Of a DNA stretch of 64,000 nt, positions 54,132 through 61,810 are shown in pieces; within the stretch, counting starts at the first letter, position 1; each line of letters starts with the position of its first letter. The position numbers were made by a program, and so were the translations under genes. Origin of the DNA: QHWT01 sp963755695 (lineage in GTDB: Bacteria; Acidobacteriota; Vicinamibacteria; Vicinamibacterales; 2-12-FULL-66-21); assembly GCA_963755695.1 (NCBI GenBank), contig CAVWLB010000010.1:1860001-1924000 (forward strand). Reading direction: 5' to 3'. The notes beneath the pieces were generated by a model. The model saw only the letters and a program-made list of their open reading frames with translations. It did not search any database and was not told the DNA's origin.

Positions 54132-54151
54132 ATTATATAAATCGATATAAT
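54132..54151 (-). promoter_or_regulatory. Palindromic operator overlapping the padR -10 box
   Basis: The 20-bp AT-rich sequence has inverted ends ATTATA/TATAAT. The left end on the plus strand is the TATAAT -10 of padR on the minus strand, 6 nt from its GTG. A regulator bound here would block the polymerase, consistent with autorepression by PadR. Confidence 0.6.
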
Positions 54152-54203
54152 ACGGATCAATATCACAGATGAAGGCCGCTCGGCCGGAGGGTCGGGGCGG
54201 CGG

Positions 54204-54644
54204 TTACACGCCGAACTGCCGCAGGTGATGATCGTAGTGGCGGTACACGAAGACGCCCAGCGCCTGCTCGCTGAAACGGCCGAACATCGGATGTTCCGGG
54301 CGCTGACCCTCGGGAGGCGAGGCGATTCGTTCCAGCAGCGCCCCGGCGGCGTGCACCTCCTGCATCCAGTCACCGGGGACGCGGCCGATCAATTCGGGCG
54401 CGGTTTGTGCGCCCTTCGGAAACGGCAGGCAATAGACGATCAGCTGCTTGAGCGGCGGATAGCGGATCGCCGTCCGCTTGGGCGCCACCGGCAGATCGCC
54501 AAGCGTCATTCGCGAACAGTCAGCGAGGTGGGCCACCATCTGGGGCGCGGTCATGCTGCCCCACCGGGCCTTCGAGTCGGGGCTCAGCCGGCCGAGCCGC
54601 GCCCGGAGCTCGTCCCGGGTCGATGCTCTCCAGATCGACTTCAT
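54204..54644 (-). CDS. DUF1569 (DinB-like) protein
   Basis: The 146-residue product from the ATG at 54644 has WGSMTAPQMVAHLADCSRM and GVFVYRHYDHHLRQFG, the metal-binding His pattern of the DUF1569/DinB-like fold. The role is unknown. Its start overlaps the stop of the preceding membrane protein gene (ATGA). Confidence 0.75.
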   Translation of the reverse strand: MKSIWRASTRDELRARLGRLSPDSKARWGSMTAPQMVAHLADCSRMTLGDLPVAPKRTAIRYPPLKQLIVYCLPFPKGAQTAPELIGRVPGDWMQEVHAAGALLERIASPPEGQRPEHPMFGRFSEQALGVFVYRHYDHHLRQFGV

Positions 54645-54997
54645 ACGTCTCTCCGTGCGAGCACGCCACCCAGCCATGCCGCCGGAGCCATCAACAGAAG
54701 CGCCGCCAGTTGCGACCAGAGGGCGGCGTCCCCAGGGCGCGCGAGCAACGAGACCAGAGCGCCGACGACGATGAGCAGCGCGACGACGGCCGCGTGGGTC
54801 GAGGGCCGGCGTCCGGCGATGTGCGCGGTCAGGAACCCGGCAATCAGCGCGAACACGCAGCCCCAGACGATGCTGCCGATCTTGAACGCAGCGCTCGACG
54901 GCGCATGCGGTTCCTGTCCGGAGAGCTGAAACAGCAACGCCGCCGACCCGGCAAACATGAGGTAACCGGCCGCAACCGCACCAATGCTCCGCAGCAT
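54641..54997 (-). CDS. Small four-helix membrane protein
   Basis: 118 residues with four hydrophobic segments and a short loop SGQEPHAPSSAAFK. It overlaps the DUF1569 gene by four bases and was probably transcribed with it. No known family is recognised. Confidence 0.6.
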   Translation of the reverse strand: MLRSIGAVAAGYLMFAGSAALLFQLSGQEPHAPSSAAFKIGSIVWGCVFALIAGFLTAHIAGRRPSTHAAVVALLIVVGALVSLLARPGDAALWSQLAALLLMAPAAWLGGVLARRDV

Positions 54998-55089
54998 GCG
55001 CGCCAGTGTATCCGAGCCACTCCCTTGGCGGCGAGATGCGGGACCCGGCGCTGAGCGGGAATTGCCCTGTTTCGCGCCTTACTCACCAG

Positions 55090-55669
55090 ATGCTCCGATC
55101 CTGGGTCCGTTTCAACGCCGTCGGCATTATCGGCCTGGTGGTACAGCTGCTGGTGCTGGCAGTACTCCTGCGGTTCGGCCTGCACTATCTGGTAGCGACG
55201 ACAGTGGCGGTCGAAGCGGCCGTGCTGCACAACTTCCTGTGGCACGAGCGATGGACGTGGAGCGAGCGTGCCAGTACCTTCAGGCCGGGCGCGGCGGCTG
55301 TGGCGATTTCACGCGTTCAATGGACTCGTGTCCATCGTGGGCAATCTTGCGGCGATGCCACTGCTCGTCGGCGTCCTCGGAATATGGCCGCTGCCAGCGA
55401 ACCTCATGTCTGTGCTGCTGTGCTCAACCGTGAACTACGCCGCTGGCTACAAGCTGATTTGGGCGATCGGTCATGCGGGGCCCTCGCACCTCGCGCGTCG
55501 GACCTCGGACCTCGGCTCTCGGATCTCGGACCTCGGACCTCGGGTTAAACGCCTTCGACGACAATCATCTCGGTGTGTGAGGTGGCCTGGCGAAGCGCTT
55601 TCGCCTCGGCATATTCCGCGGATGCCCACCACGCCTTCGCTCGCTGGACGTCGGGAAATTCAACCATGA
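55090..55669 (+). pseudogene. GtrA-family membrane protein, frameshifted
   Basis: From the ATG at 55090, FNAVGIIGLVVQLLVLAV and AVEAAVLHNFLWHERWTW match the first two membrane segments of GtrA. The second half (FHAFNGLVSIVGNLAAMPLL, LLCSTVNYAAGYKLIWAIG) is one base out of frame near 55290. The corrected frame has no stop at the family end and runs on through the heptamer array to 55669. GtrA proteins help carry prenyl-linked sugars across the membrane. An indel error or true decay is possible. Confidence 0.65.
55486..55541. repeat. Heptamer array GGACCTC (complement of GAGGTCC)
   Basis: Heptamers GGACCTC, GGACCTC, GGCTCTC, GGATCTC, GGACCTC, GGACCTC run from 55500 to 55541, with looser ones before. 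The unit is the reverse complement of the GAGGTCC arrays at 7332 and 14434. It sits where a GtrA stop would be expected and before the convergent DUF1330 stop. Confidence 0.8.
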
Positions 55670-55832
55670 CGAACCGCTTCGGCGACCAGGTGCCTTCCAG
55701 CGTTTCCGTCCTCCCGCCGCGGACGACGAACCGCCCGCCGTACTTGGCAAGGCTCGCCGGAACGAGCCGTTTGTAGTCCTCGTAGCGCACCGGATCCTTC
55801 ACATCGACCTGGACGATTATGTAAGCGCTCAT
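55545..55832 (-). CDS. DUF1330 family protein
   Basis: The 95-residue protein has the ferredoxin-like dimeric fold of DUF1330: AYIIVQVDVKDPVRYEDYKR, RFVVRGGRTETLEG and FVMVEFPDVQRAKAWWASAE. The function is unknown. Its ATG overlaps the stop of the S9 peptidase gene by four bases; longer in-frame starts lie inside that gene and are rejected. Confidence 0.88.
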   Translation of the reverse strand: MSAYIIVQVDVKDPVRYEDYKRLVPASLAKYGGRFVVRGGRTETLEGTWSPKRFVMVEFPDVQRAKAWWASAEYAEAKALRQATSHTEMIVVEGV

Positions 55833-58003
55833 GGCTGGCCCGCTTCGGCATTCATCACGAGGTTCTCGATGAAAAACTCCATCATTCGCTGCTGGTTTAC
55901 ACCGGAATGGCCCTGATCGGGCCCGACCTGCACCTCGAAGGTCTTTCCCGCCAGCTGCAGCGCCTTGATCAACTGCAGCGAGTTCGACGGGTGGACATTG
56001 TTGTCGGCAGTGCCGTAGTACAGCAACAGGTGTCCCTTCAATCTGTCGGCATAGGTCATCGCGGCCCCGGCGTCGTAACCAGCCCTGTTTTCCTCGGGAG
56101 TCCACATGTAGCGCTCGCTGTAAATCGTGTCGTAGTTGCGCCAATCGGTCGGCGGCGACGAGGCGGCCGCGGCGGCGAAGACCTCGGGATGCCGGAGGAT
56201 CTGCATGGCCGCGGTATAGCCACCGTAGGACGTTCCGTAAATTCCGACCCGGCTGCGATCGAAGTACGGACGGCTCCACAACGCCTTTACGCCTTCCGCC
56301 ATGTCGTCCATCTCGGTCTGTCCGAGCTTCAGGTAGATGCTGTCGAGCGCGCGCTTTCCCATGCCCAGCACCGCGCGCGAGTTGAGGTTGAGCATGAGAA
56401 AACCGTATTCGGTGACCGGGTTGGGCGCCGTGAAGTGTTCGGTCGCAGTGTTGCTTCCCGAGGCCGGCCCGCCGTAGACGCTCACCAGCACCGGATACTT
56501 CTTCGACGGATCGAAGGTCGAGGGAAAGTGAATGAGTCCGTGCAGGGTCGTCTTTCCGTCCGCCGCGGTGTAGGTGAACATCTCGACCTTCTTCAGGCCG
56601 AGCTGATCGAATTTCGTGAGATCGCTCTTTGCGAGCTCGGCGACGAGATGGCCGCGGTTGTCGAGCAGACGTGACGAAGGGGGCACGTCGTGGGTCTGCG
56701 CAACGTCGACGAAATAGCTGCCGTCCGGCGACATGTTGACGGTGTGATTCAGCGCCGGATCGGTGAGCCGCACCTCGCCGGTCCCGTCGAGCCCGACCCG
56801 GTGGAGCTGCAGCTTCAGGAAGTTGTCGCCGTCGCGCGCCGTGTAGTAGAGGACGTTGTTCGCCTCGTCGACCAGCACGATGCTGTCGGCTTCATACGTC
56901 GTGCTGGTGGTCAGCGGCGCGATCAACCGTCCGCTGAGATCGTAAAGATAGAAATTCTTCCAGCCGCTGCGCTGTGAGGCCCAGATGAAGCGGGTGCCGT
57001 CCTTCAGAAACTGCCGCTCGGGGCTGTTCTCGATCCACCCGGTCGGCCACTCTTCGTGGACGACCGGACGGCATTTGCCCGACTCGGGGTTGCAGGCGGC
57101 GAACTCCAGAATGTTCTGTTTGCGATTCGTGCGGTTCAGCAAGATCTCGCTGCCGTCCTGCGACCAGTTGATCCCATACACATAGTGACCAACGACATCG
57201 TTGTCGAACGGTCTCCCGTCTCGCACGTCGATCCTCGTCGACTTCTTACCGGTGACATCGTAGACAAACAGATCGACAACTGGATTCGGCTTGCCCGCCT
57301 TGGGATATGCCTCGACATCGAGGGTGTCGTAGACGGCGGTCTGGTTCATCGGCAGGTAGTAATCCGGCACCTGCTTCTCGTCGAAGCGGTAATACGCGAG
57401 CTTCCTGCCGTCCGGCGACCACCACATCGCGGAGCGTTGTTCCAATTCCTCGCCGTAGACCCAGCTGGCCGTTCCGAACTTGGCGCGGTTTGCCTCACTA
57501 CCATCGGTCGTGACGGCTACCTCGCCGGTGCCATCCAGATTGCTCAGCCACACGTTCCGATCGCGATAGAGGGCCTTCAGTTTCCCGTCGGGAGACTCTG
57601 CACTCTCGAACTGCCGTCCGCGCGCCGGCAGTCCCTGGCCGACGCCATCCCCGCCGCGGCCCGTCCCCTCCTGCTGGAACTGTCGGCCACGTCCCCTCCG
57701 GATGCGGACGGTTCCTTCCGGCGCATCGCCGACGACGGTTGAACGTCTGGACGCGATGTCGAAGCGGTACTTCTTGCCGTCAAAGGCGTACTCGAACGAT
57801 GAACTGTCCTGCTTCCACTCAGGCACAATCGAGCCGAGCTTCGCCGCCGCTCGCGACTGCGCGCTCATTCGCGTGAACTGCTCGAAGCCCGGCATCTGCT
57901 TGAGGCGATCCTGGGCGCCCAAGGGCACATGCCACGCGATCGCCGCCGAGACGACGAACCGTGCGGTGACCAGAGACGCGCGCCTGCGGGTGTGAAGGTC
58001 CAT
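55829..58003 (-). CDS. Exported S9B (DPP IV-type) serine peptidase
   Basis: The product is about 724 residues with a signal-like N-terminus. An eight-bladed propeller domain (WSPDGRKLAYYRFDE, WSQDGSEILLNR) precedes the alpha/beta-hydrolase with the triad Ser in YGTSYGGY, Asp in GTADNNVHPSNS and His in DQGHSGV. It removes X-Pro dipeptides from the N-terminus of peptides outside the cytoplasm. A GTG at 58042 overlapping the recQ stop is an alternative start. Confidence 0.9.
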   Translation of the reverse strand: MDLHTRRRASLVTARFVVSAAIAWHVPLGAQDRLKQMPGFEQFTRMSAQSRAAAKLGSIVPEWKQDSSSFEYAFDGKKYRFDIASRRSTVVGDAPEGTVRIRRGRGRQFQQEGTGRGGDGVGQGLPARGRQFESAESPDGKLKALYRDRNVWLSNLDGTGEVAVTTDGSEANRAKFGTASWVYGEELEQRSAMWWSPDGRKLAYYRFDEKQVPDYYLPMNQTAVYDTLDVEAYPKAGKPNPVVDLFVYDVTGKKSTRIDVRDGRPFDNDVVGHYVYGINWSQDGSEILLNRTNRKQNILEFAACNPESGKCRPVVHEEWPTGWIENSPERQFLKDGTRFIWASQRSGWKNFYLYDLSGRLIAPLTTSTTYEADSIVLVDEANNVLYYTARDGDNFLKLQLHRVGLDGTGEVRLTDPALNHTVNMSPDGSYFVDVAQTHDVPPSSRLLDNRGHLVAELAKSDLTKFDQLGLKKVEMFTYTAADGKTTLHGLIHFPSTFDPSKKYPVLVSVYGGPASGSNTATEHFTAPNPVTEYGFLMLNLNSRAVLGMGKRALDSIYLKLGQTEMDDMAEGVKALWSRPYFDRSRVGIYGTSYGGYTAAMQILRHPEVFAAAAASSPPTDWRNYDTIYSERYMWTPEENRAGYDAGAAMTYADRLKGHLLLYYGTADNNVHPSNSLQLIKALQLAGKTFEVQVGPDQGHSGVNQQRMMEFFIENLVMNAEAGQP

Positions 58004-58038
58004 CGAAAACAGTCTCTCCGTCTTGAACGATTCTAGCG

Positions 58039-59868
58039 TCACCGCCCGGCCACGTGCGTGCGGATCGCCTCGACGAAGGCGTCGCCCAGCTGCTCCGCCT
58101 TCCGTGCGCCGATGCCGTAGACACCACGCAGCGCGGACAGCGATGTCGGTTTGAGCCGCGCCAGCTCGCGCAGCGTCGTGTCGTGAAAGATGACGTAAGG
58201 TGGGACGCCGCGATCGCGTGCAATCTGCAGGCGGACGCTGCGCAGGCGCTCGAAGAGATCGCGATCGACCTCCTGCCAGGATTCCGTCTCGGCGCGCGAG
58301 CGGGTGGGCAGCCGATCCTTTGACGGCCGTTTCTGCCGCGCCAGGGCCAGGCCGGGCTGCGACGACGCGTCTTTCAAGAGGGCGATCCCATCTTCGGTCA
58401 GCGCCAGTACCGGATACGGCTCGTCGGTCTGGCGCAGCAGGCCCTCGGCCGTCAGCTGCTCGATGTACCCGCGCACTTCCGCGACCGGCGCGTCGCGCAA
58501 CAATCCGAACGTCGTCAAGCGGTCGTGGCCCCGCGCCGCGACCTGTTCGTTCTCACTGCCGCAGAGGACGTTGGCCACGTGGCCGGCGCCGAAGCGTTGT
58601 CCGACGCGCGCGACGCACGACAGGATCTTTCGCGCGACGAGGCTCGCACCGTCGACCGATTCGAGCTCGCCGAGGCAGTAATCGCAGGAGCCGCAATCAG
58701 TCTTCGAATACTGATCGCCGAAATACCTGACAAGATGCCGATGGCGGCAACCGACGCCGGCGGCGTAGCGCTCGATGTCGCGCAGCAGCGAGCGTCGCGC
58801 GTCGGTGAGCTCGCCGCTGCGTTCCAGCATCAGTCGCCATTTCAGGAAGTCCGCCGCCGAGTAGATCAGCACGCACTCGGCCTCGAGACCGTCACGACCG
58901 GCGCGGCCGGATTCCTGCTGGTAGTGCTCGAGCGACTGCGGCGCGCCGGCGTGGACCACGAAGCGGACGTCGGATCGATCGATCCCCATGCCGAAGGCAA
59001 CCGTGGCGACCACGACGTCGGCCTCCTCGTTCAGGAATGCATCCTGATGCCGGTGACGATCCGCGTCCTCGAGGCCGGCGTGATACGGCCGGGCACGAAC
59101 CCCGGTGTCGACGAGCCAGGCAGCGAGCGCATCCACTTCACGCCGCGACGTGCAATAGATGATGCCCGCCTGGCCGCGATGACGGGCAAGGATATCCTGC
59201 AGTTGCCGCTTCAGATTCGCACGCGGCACTACCCGGTAGACGAGGTTCGGACGATCGAACGAACCTACCAGCTCCAGAGGGTTGCGCAGGCCGAGCTGCG
59301 ACACGATGTCGCGTCGGACACGTCCGGTTGCCGTCGCCGTGAACGCGTGCAGGCTGACATCGGGAAAGCGGGCGCGCAATGCGCCCAGCTGCCGATACTC
59401 CGGGCGGAAGTCATGCCCCCATTGGCTGATGCAATGCGCCTCGTCGATCGCGATGAACGAGATTGAGCCGAGGAGCGACAGGAAGCCATCGCTCCCCTCT
59501 CCGGCAAGACGCTCGGGCGACACGTAGATCAATGCATACCGTCGGCCGCGGATGCCCGCCACAGTCGAGGCCTTCGCCTCTGTCGACAACGCGCTGTTGT
59601 AGCAGGCCGCAGGAATGCCGTTGGCGACCAACGTGTCCACCTGGTCCTTCATCAGCGAGATCAGCGGCGAGACGACGAGACCGAGGCCGCCGCCGACCAG
59701 CGCGGGCGCCTGGAAGCAGAGGGATTTGCCGCCGCCCGTCGGCAGCACGACGAGAGAATCGCGGCGCGCGAGGATCGCGTCCATCGCGTCGCGCTGCAGC
59801 GGACGGAACGAGGTATAGCCCCAGTAACGGGAGAGAACGTCTTCGAGGGTGATGAACCCTATTATCAC
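58039..59868 (-). CDS. recQ: ATP-dependent DNA helicase RecQ
   Basis: The 609-residue protein has the SF2 helicase core: VLPTGGGKSLCFQAPAL (Walker A), AIDEAHCISQWGHDFR, TATATGRVRRD and ESGRAGRDG, a zinc-binding RQC with C-x-C pairs (SCDYC), and a C-terminal HRDC domain (IFHDTTLRELARLKPT). It unwinds DNA in recombination and repair. The start is a GTG at 59868. The downstream peptidase overlaps or follows closely. Confidence 0.95.
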   Translation of the reverse strand: MIIGFITLEDVLSRYWGYTSFRPLQRDAMDAILARRDSLVVLPTGGGKSLCFQAPALVGGGLGLVVSPLISLMKDQVDTLVANGIPAACYNSALSTEAKASTVAGIRGRRYALIYVSPERLAGEGSDGFLSLLGSISFIAIDEAHCISQWGHDFRPEYRQLGALRARFPDVSLHAFTATATGRVRRDIVSQLGLRNPLELVGSFDRPNLVYRVVPRANLKRQLQDILARHRGQAGIIYCTSRREVDALAAWLVDTGVRARPYHAGLEDADRHRHQDAFLNEEADVVVATVAFGMGIDRSDVRFVVHAGAPQSLEHYQQESGRAGRDGLEAECVLIYSAADFLKWRLMLERSGELTDARRSLLRDIERYAAGVGCRHRHLVRYFGDQYSKTDCGSCDYCLGELESVDGASLVARKILSCVARVGQRFGAGHVANVLCGSENEQVAARGHDRLTTFGLLRDAPVAEVRGYIEQLTAEGLLRQTDEPYPVLALTEDGIALLKDASSQPGLALARQKRPSKDRLPTRSRAETESWQEVDRDLFERLRSVRLQIARDRGVPPYVIFHDTTLRELARLKPTSLSALRGVYGIGARKAEQLGDAFVEAIRTHVAGR

Positions 59869-59974
59869 CCAGTCGCGGCGAGAGCTCCGGACAATTGCCC
59901 GGTACGTTCAGCCGGAAGAAGGTTCCTCCGGTCCCGCGGATCCGGTCAGACGCATTCGAGTCGACGCGGGCACC

Positions 59975-60487
59975 TCATCGCCCGCTGCCCTTCACCGTGT
60001 GCAGTTCGCCGATGTCGACGCGCTCGCCGGTGACCCAGCCCTTCACCAGTTCGAACAGCACGACAGGCTGAGGTTTGTTCACTTCGAGGAAGACGGCGGA
60101 GTGGACGTCAACGCCAATCAACACGATTCGAGGATCGTCGCCGGTGCCGTGCCGCGGATCGCCTTCGCTTCCGAACCAGGCTTTCCAGTCCGGCTCGTAC
60201 AGTTCATGTATCTTGTTTCGATCGCGACTCGGGGCGGCGATCCCAGACGCCGAAATCCACTCGCGCGTGCGGTCCTTGTAGTACGCGAGGTTGACGTGGG
60301 GATCGTGCGCGATCTCCTGCAGCTTGTCCGAGGATTCCGACGTCACGAACCACAGGTCTGCGCCGGCCGCCCGCTTCTGAGTGGCCATCGCTCGCGAGAC
60401 GAGGTGCCCATCGGCGCGTCGGGTGGTCATCATTGCGATCTCGATGTCCTCGATTAGTTCGTAGAATTTGCTGAGCTCGTTCTGCAC
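59975..60487 (-). CDS. Pyridoxamine 5'-phosphate oxidase-like (general stress type) protein
   Basis: From the GTG at 60487 (AAAAGGAGATGCC ribosome site) the product is 170 residues. The FMN-binding split-barrel pattern MTTRRADGHLVSRAM and ADLWFVTSESSDKLQEI matches the PNPOx-like general stress protein 26 group. It probably binds a flavin; the true substrate is unknown. Confidence 0.85.
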   Translation of the reverse strand: MQNELSKFYELIEDIEIAMMTTRRADGHLVSRAMATQKRAAGADLWFVTSESSDKLQEIAHDPHVNLAYYKDRTREWISASGIAAPSRDRNKIHELYEPDWKAWFGSEGDPRHGTGDDPRIVLIGVDVHSAVFLEVNKPQPVVLFELVKGWVTGERVDIGELHTVKGSGR

Positions 60488-60745
60488 GGCATCTCCTTTT
60501 CCACATGGCCGTGCAACCATGCTGCCGTTTCCATCGCACCTTCCCGCAAAGTCTGGTCATGCCGCAAAGAGCTGCGGATGAGGCCGAAGTACAATGCCGG
60601 CGACGCATCGCACCTGCTGGTCGTTGGTTGTATTCGCCGTACTGCTCCAGACCTGCGATCCGATACCCGAGGCGGCAGTGAAGAAATTTCAGGGTGACCA
60701 CCGTCCGAGCGCGCTCAGCGCGACACCTGTTCCATCGGCCCGCCG

Positions 60746-61300
60746 TTGACCCTAGAGATCATTGCCGTCGCGTGCGGCCTGGCCAACATCTATCTCACCG
60801 TGCGCCAGAACATCTGGTGCTGGCCGGTGGGCGTCGTGATGGTCTCGCTTTACATCTACATCTTCTTCCAAGCCAGGCTCTATTCGGACACGCTCCTCAA
60901 TGTCTTCTTCCTGGTGATGCAGTTCTACGGCTGGTACCAGTGGACGCGCGGTCCTGTCGAACACTCGCGTTCCCTCTCCGCGATCCGTCGGTTGGCGAGC
61001 CGAGGTTGGACCTGGACGATTATCGGCATCTCGCTCGGCACCGGCATCGTCGGCACCGTCATGCACCGCTACACCGATGCTGCGCTTCCCTACCCGGACG
61101 CGTTCACGACGATGCTGAGCGTGTTCGCACAGTTCCTGATGACCAAGAAGTTTCTCGAGAACTGGGTTCTGTGGATCGTCGCGGACGTCGTCTACATCGG
61201 GGTCTACGCCATCAAGGATCTGTACTGGACGTGCGGCCTCTACATCGTCTTTCTGATCTTGTGTGTCCTCGGCTTTCGGGAGTGGAGCCAAGGCGCGTAA
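60746..61300 (+). CDS. pnuC: Nicotinamide riboside transporter PnuC
   Basis: The 184-residue membrane protein starts at a TTG. The PnuC signature is clear: NIWCWPVGVVMVSLYIYIFF, QFYGWYQWTRG and a seven-segment layout, with KDLYWTCGLYIVF near the end. It lets nicotinamide riboside enter for NAD salvage. The following small membrane gene is on the same strand 30 bp away. Confidence 0.93.
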   Translation: MTLEIIAVACGLANIYLTVRQNIWCWPVGVVMVSLYIYIFFQARLYSDTLLNVFFLVMQFYGWYQWTRGPVEHSRSLSAIRRLASRGWTWTIIGISLGTGIVGTVMHRYTDAALPYPDAFTTMLSVFAQFLMTKKFLENWVLWIVADVVYIGVYAIKDLYWTCGLYIVFLILCVLGFREWSQGA

Positions 61301-61330
61301 GATGACCGGCGGGCAAACCGGCAGGGTTCG

Positions 61331-61753
61331 ATGTCGTCTCGCACGTGGCGTTTGAACGCGGAAAATCCTGAGAGCGAACTGGCACTGCTGAGAGCGCCGG
61401 CCGCGGTTGCCATCGGCGCCTTCGCCGTGGGACTGACCCTCGGTGAACTGGGGAAAGCAGTGGCCGGTGAACCGTTCGCCTCGGCACGCTACTGGCTCGC
61501 CATCGCCGTTTGCGTGCCGTTTCTTCTCTCGTCGCGATTGTTCGCGAAGGGCCGGACCGGGTTTCTGCTGCGGGTCTGGCTTCTGCTCGCGGCCGCGGGC
61601 GCAACGCTGCGCATCGTTTATTTCTGCGCGATGTCGTTCTCGCGCCGGCCACTTGGGATCTGGATGGTGATTGTGCTGCTCGACGGGCTCATGGCAGGCG
61701 CCTTGTGGCTGGCTGCGTATGCGCTGTTCACGAGAGTCCGCGCGGAGAAATGA
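61331..61753 (+). CDS. Hypothetical membrane protein
   Basis: 140 residues with four hydrophobic segments (from about residues 22, 55, 78 and 108). No known family is seen. It is 30 bp after pnuC on the same strand, so it may be co-transcribed. Confidence 0.55.
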   Translation: MSSRTWRLNAENPESELALLRAPAAVAIGAFAVGLTLGELGKAVAGEPFASARYWLAIAVCVPFLLSSRLFAKGRTGFLLRVWLLLAAAGATLRIVYFCAMSFSRRPLGIWMVIVLLDGLMAGALWLAAYALFTRVRAEK

Positions 61754-61810
61754 CGGTCCCAAAGAGAGCGCAGCCCCACAAAGTTGCAGGGGCGGGTCTT
61801 TCTGTAAAGG

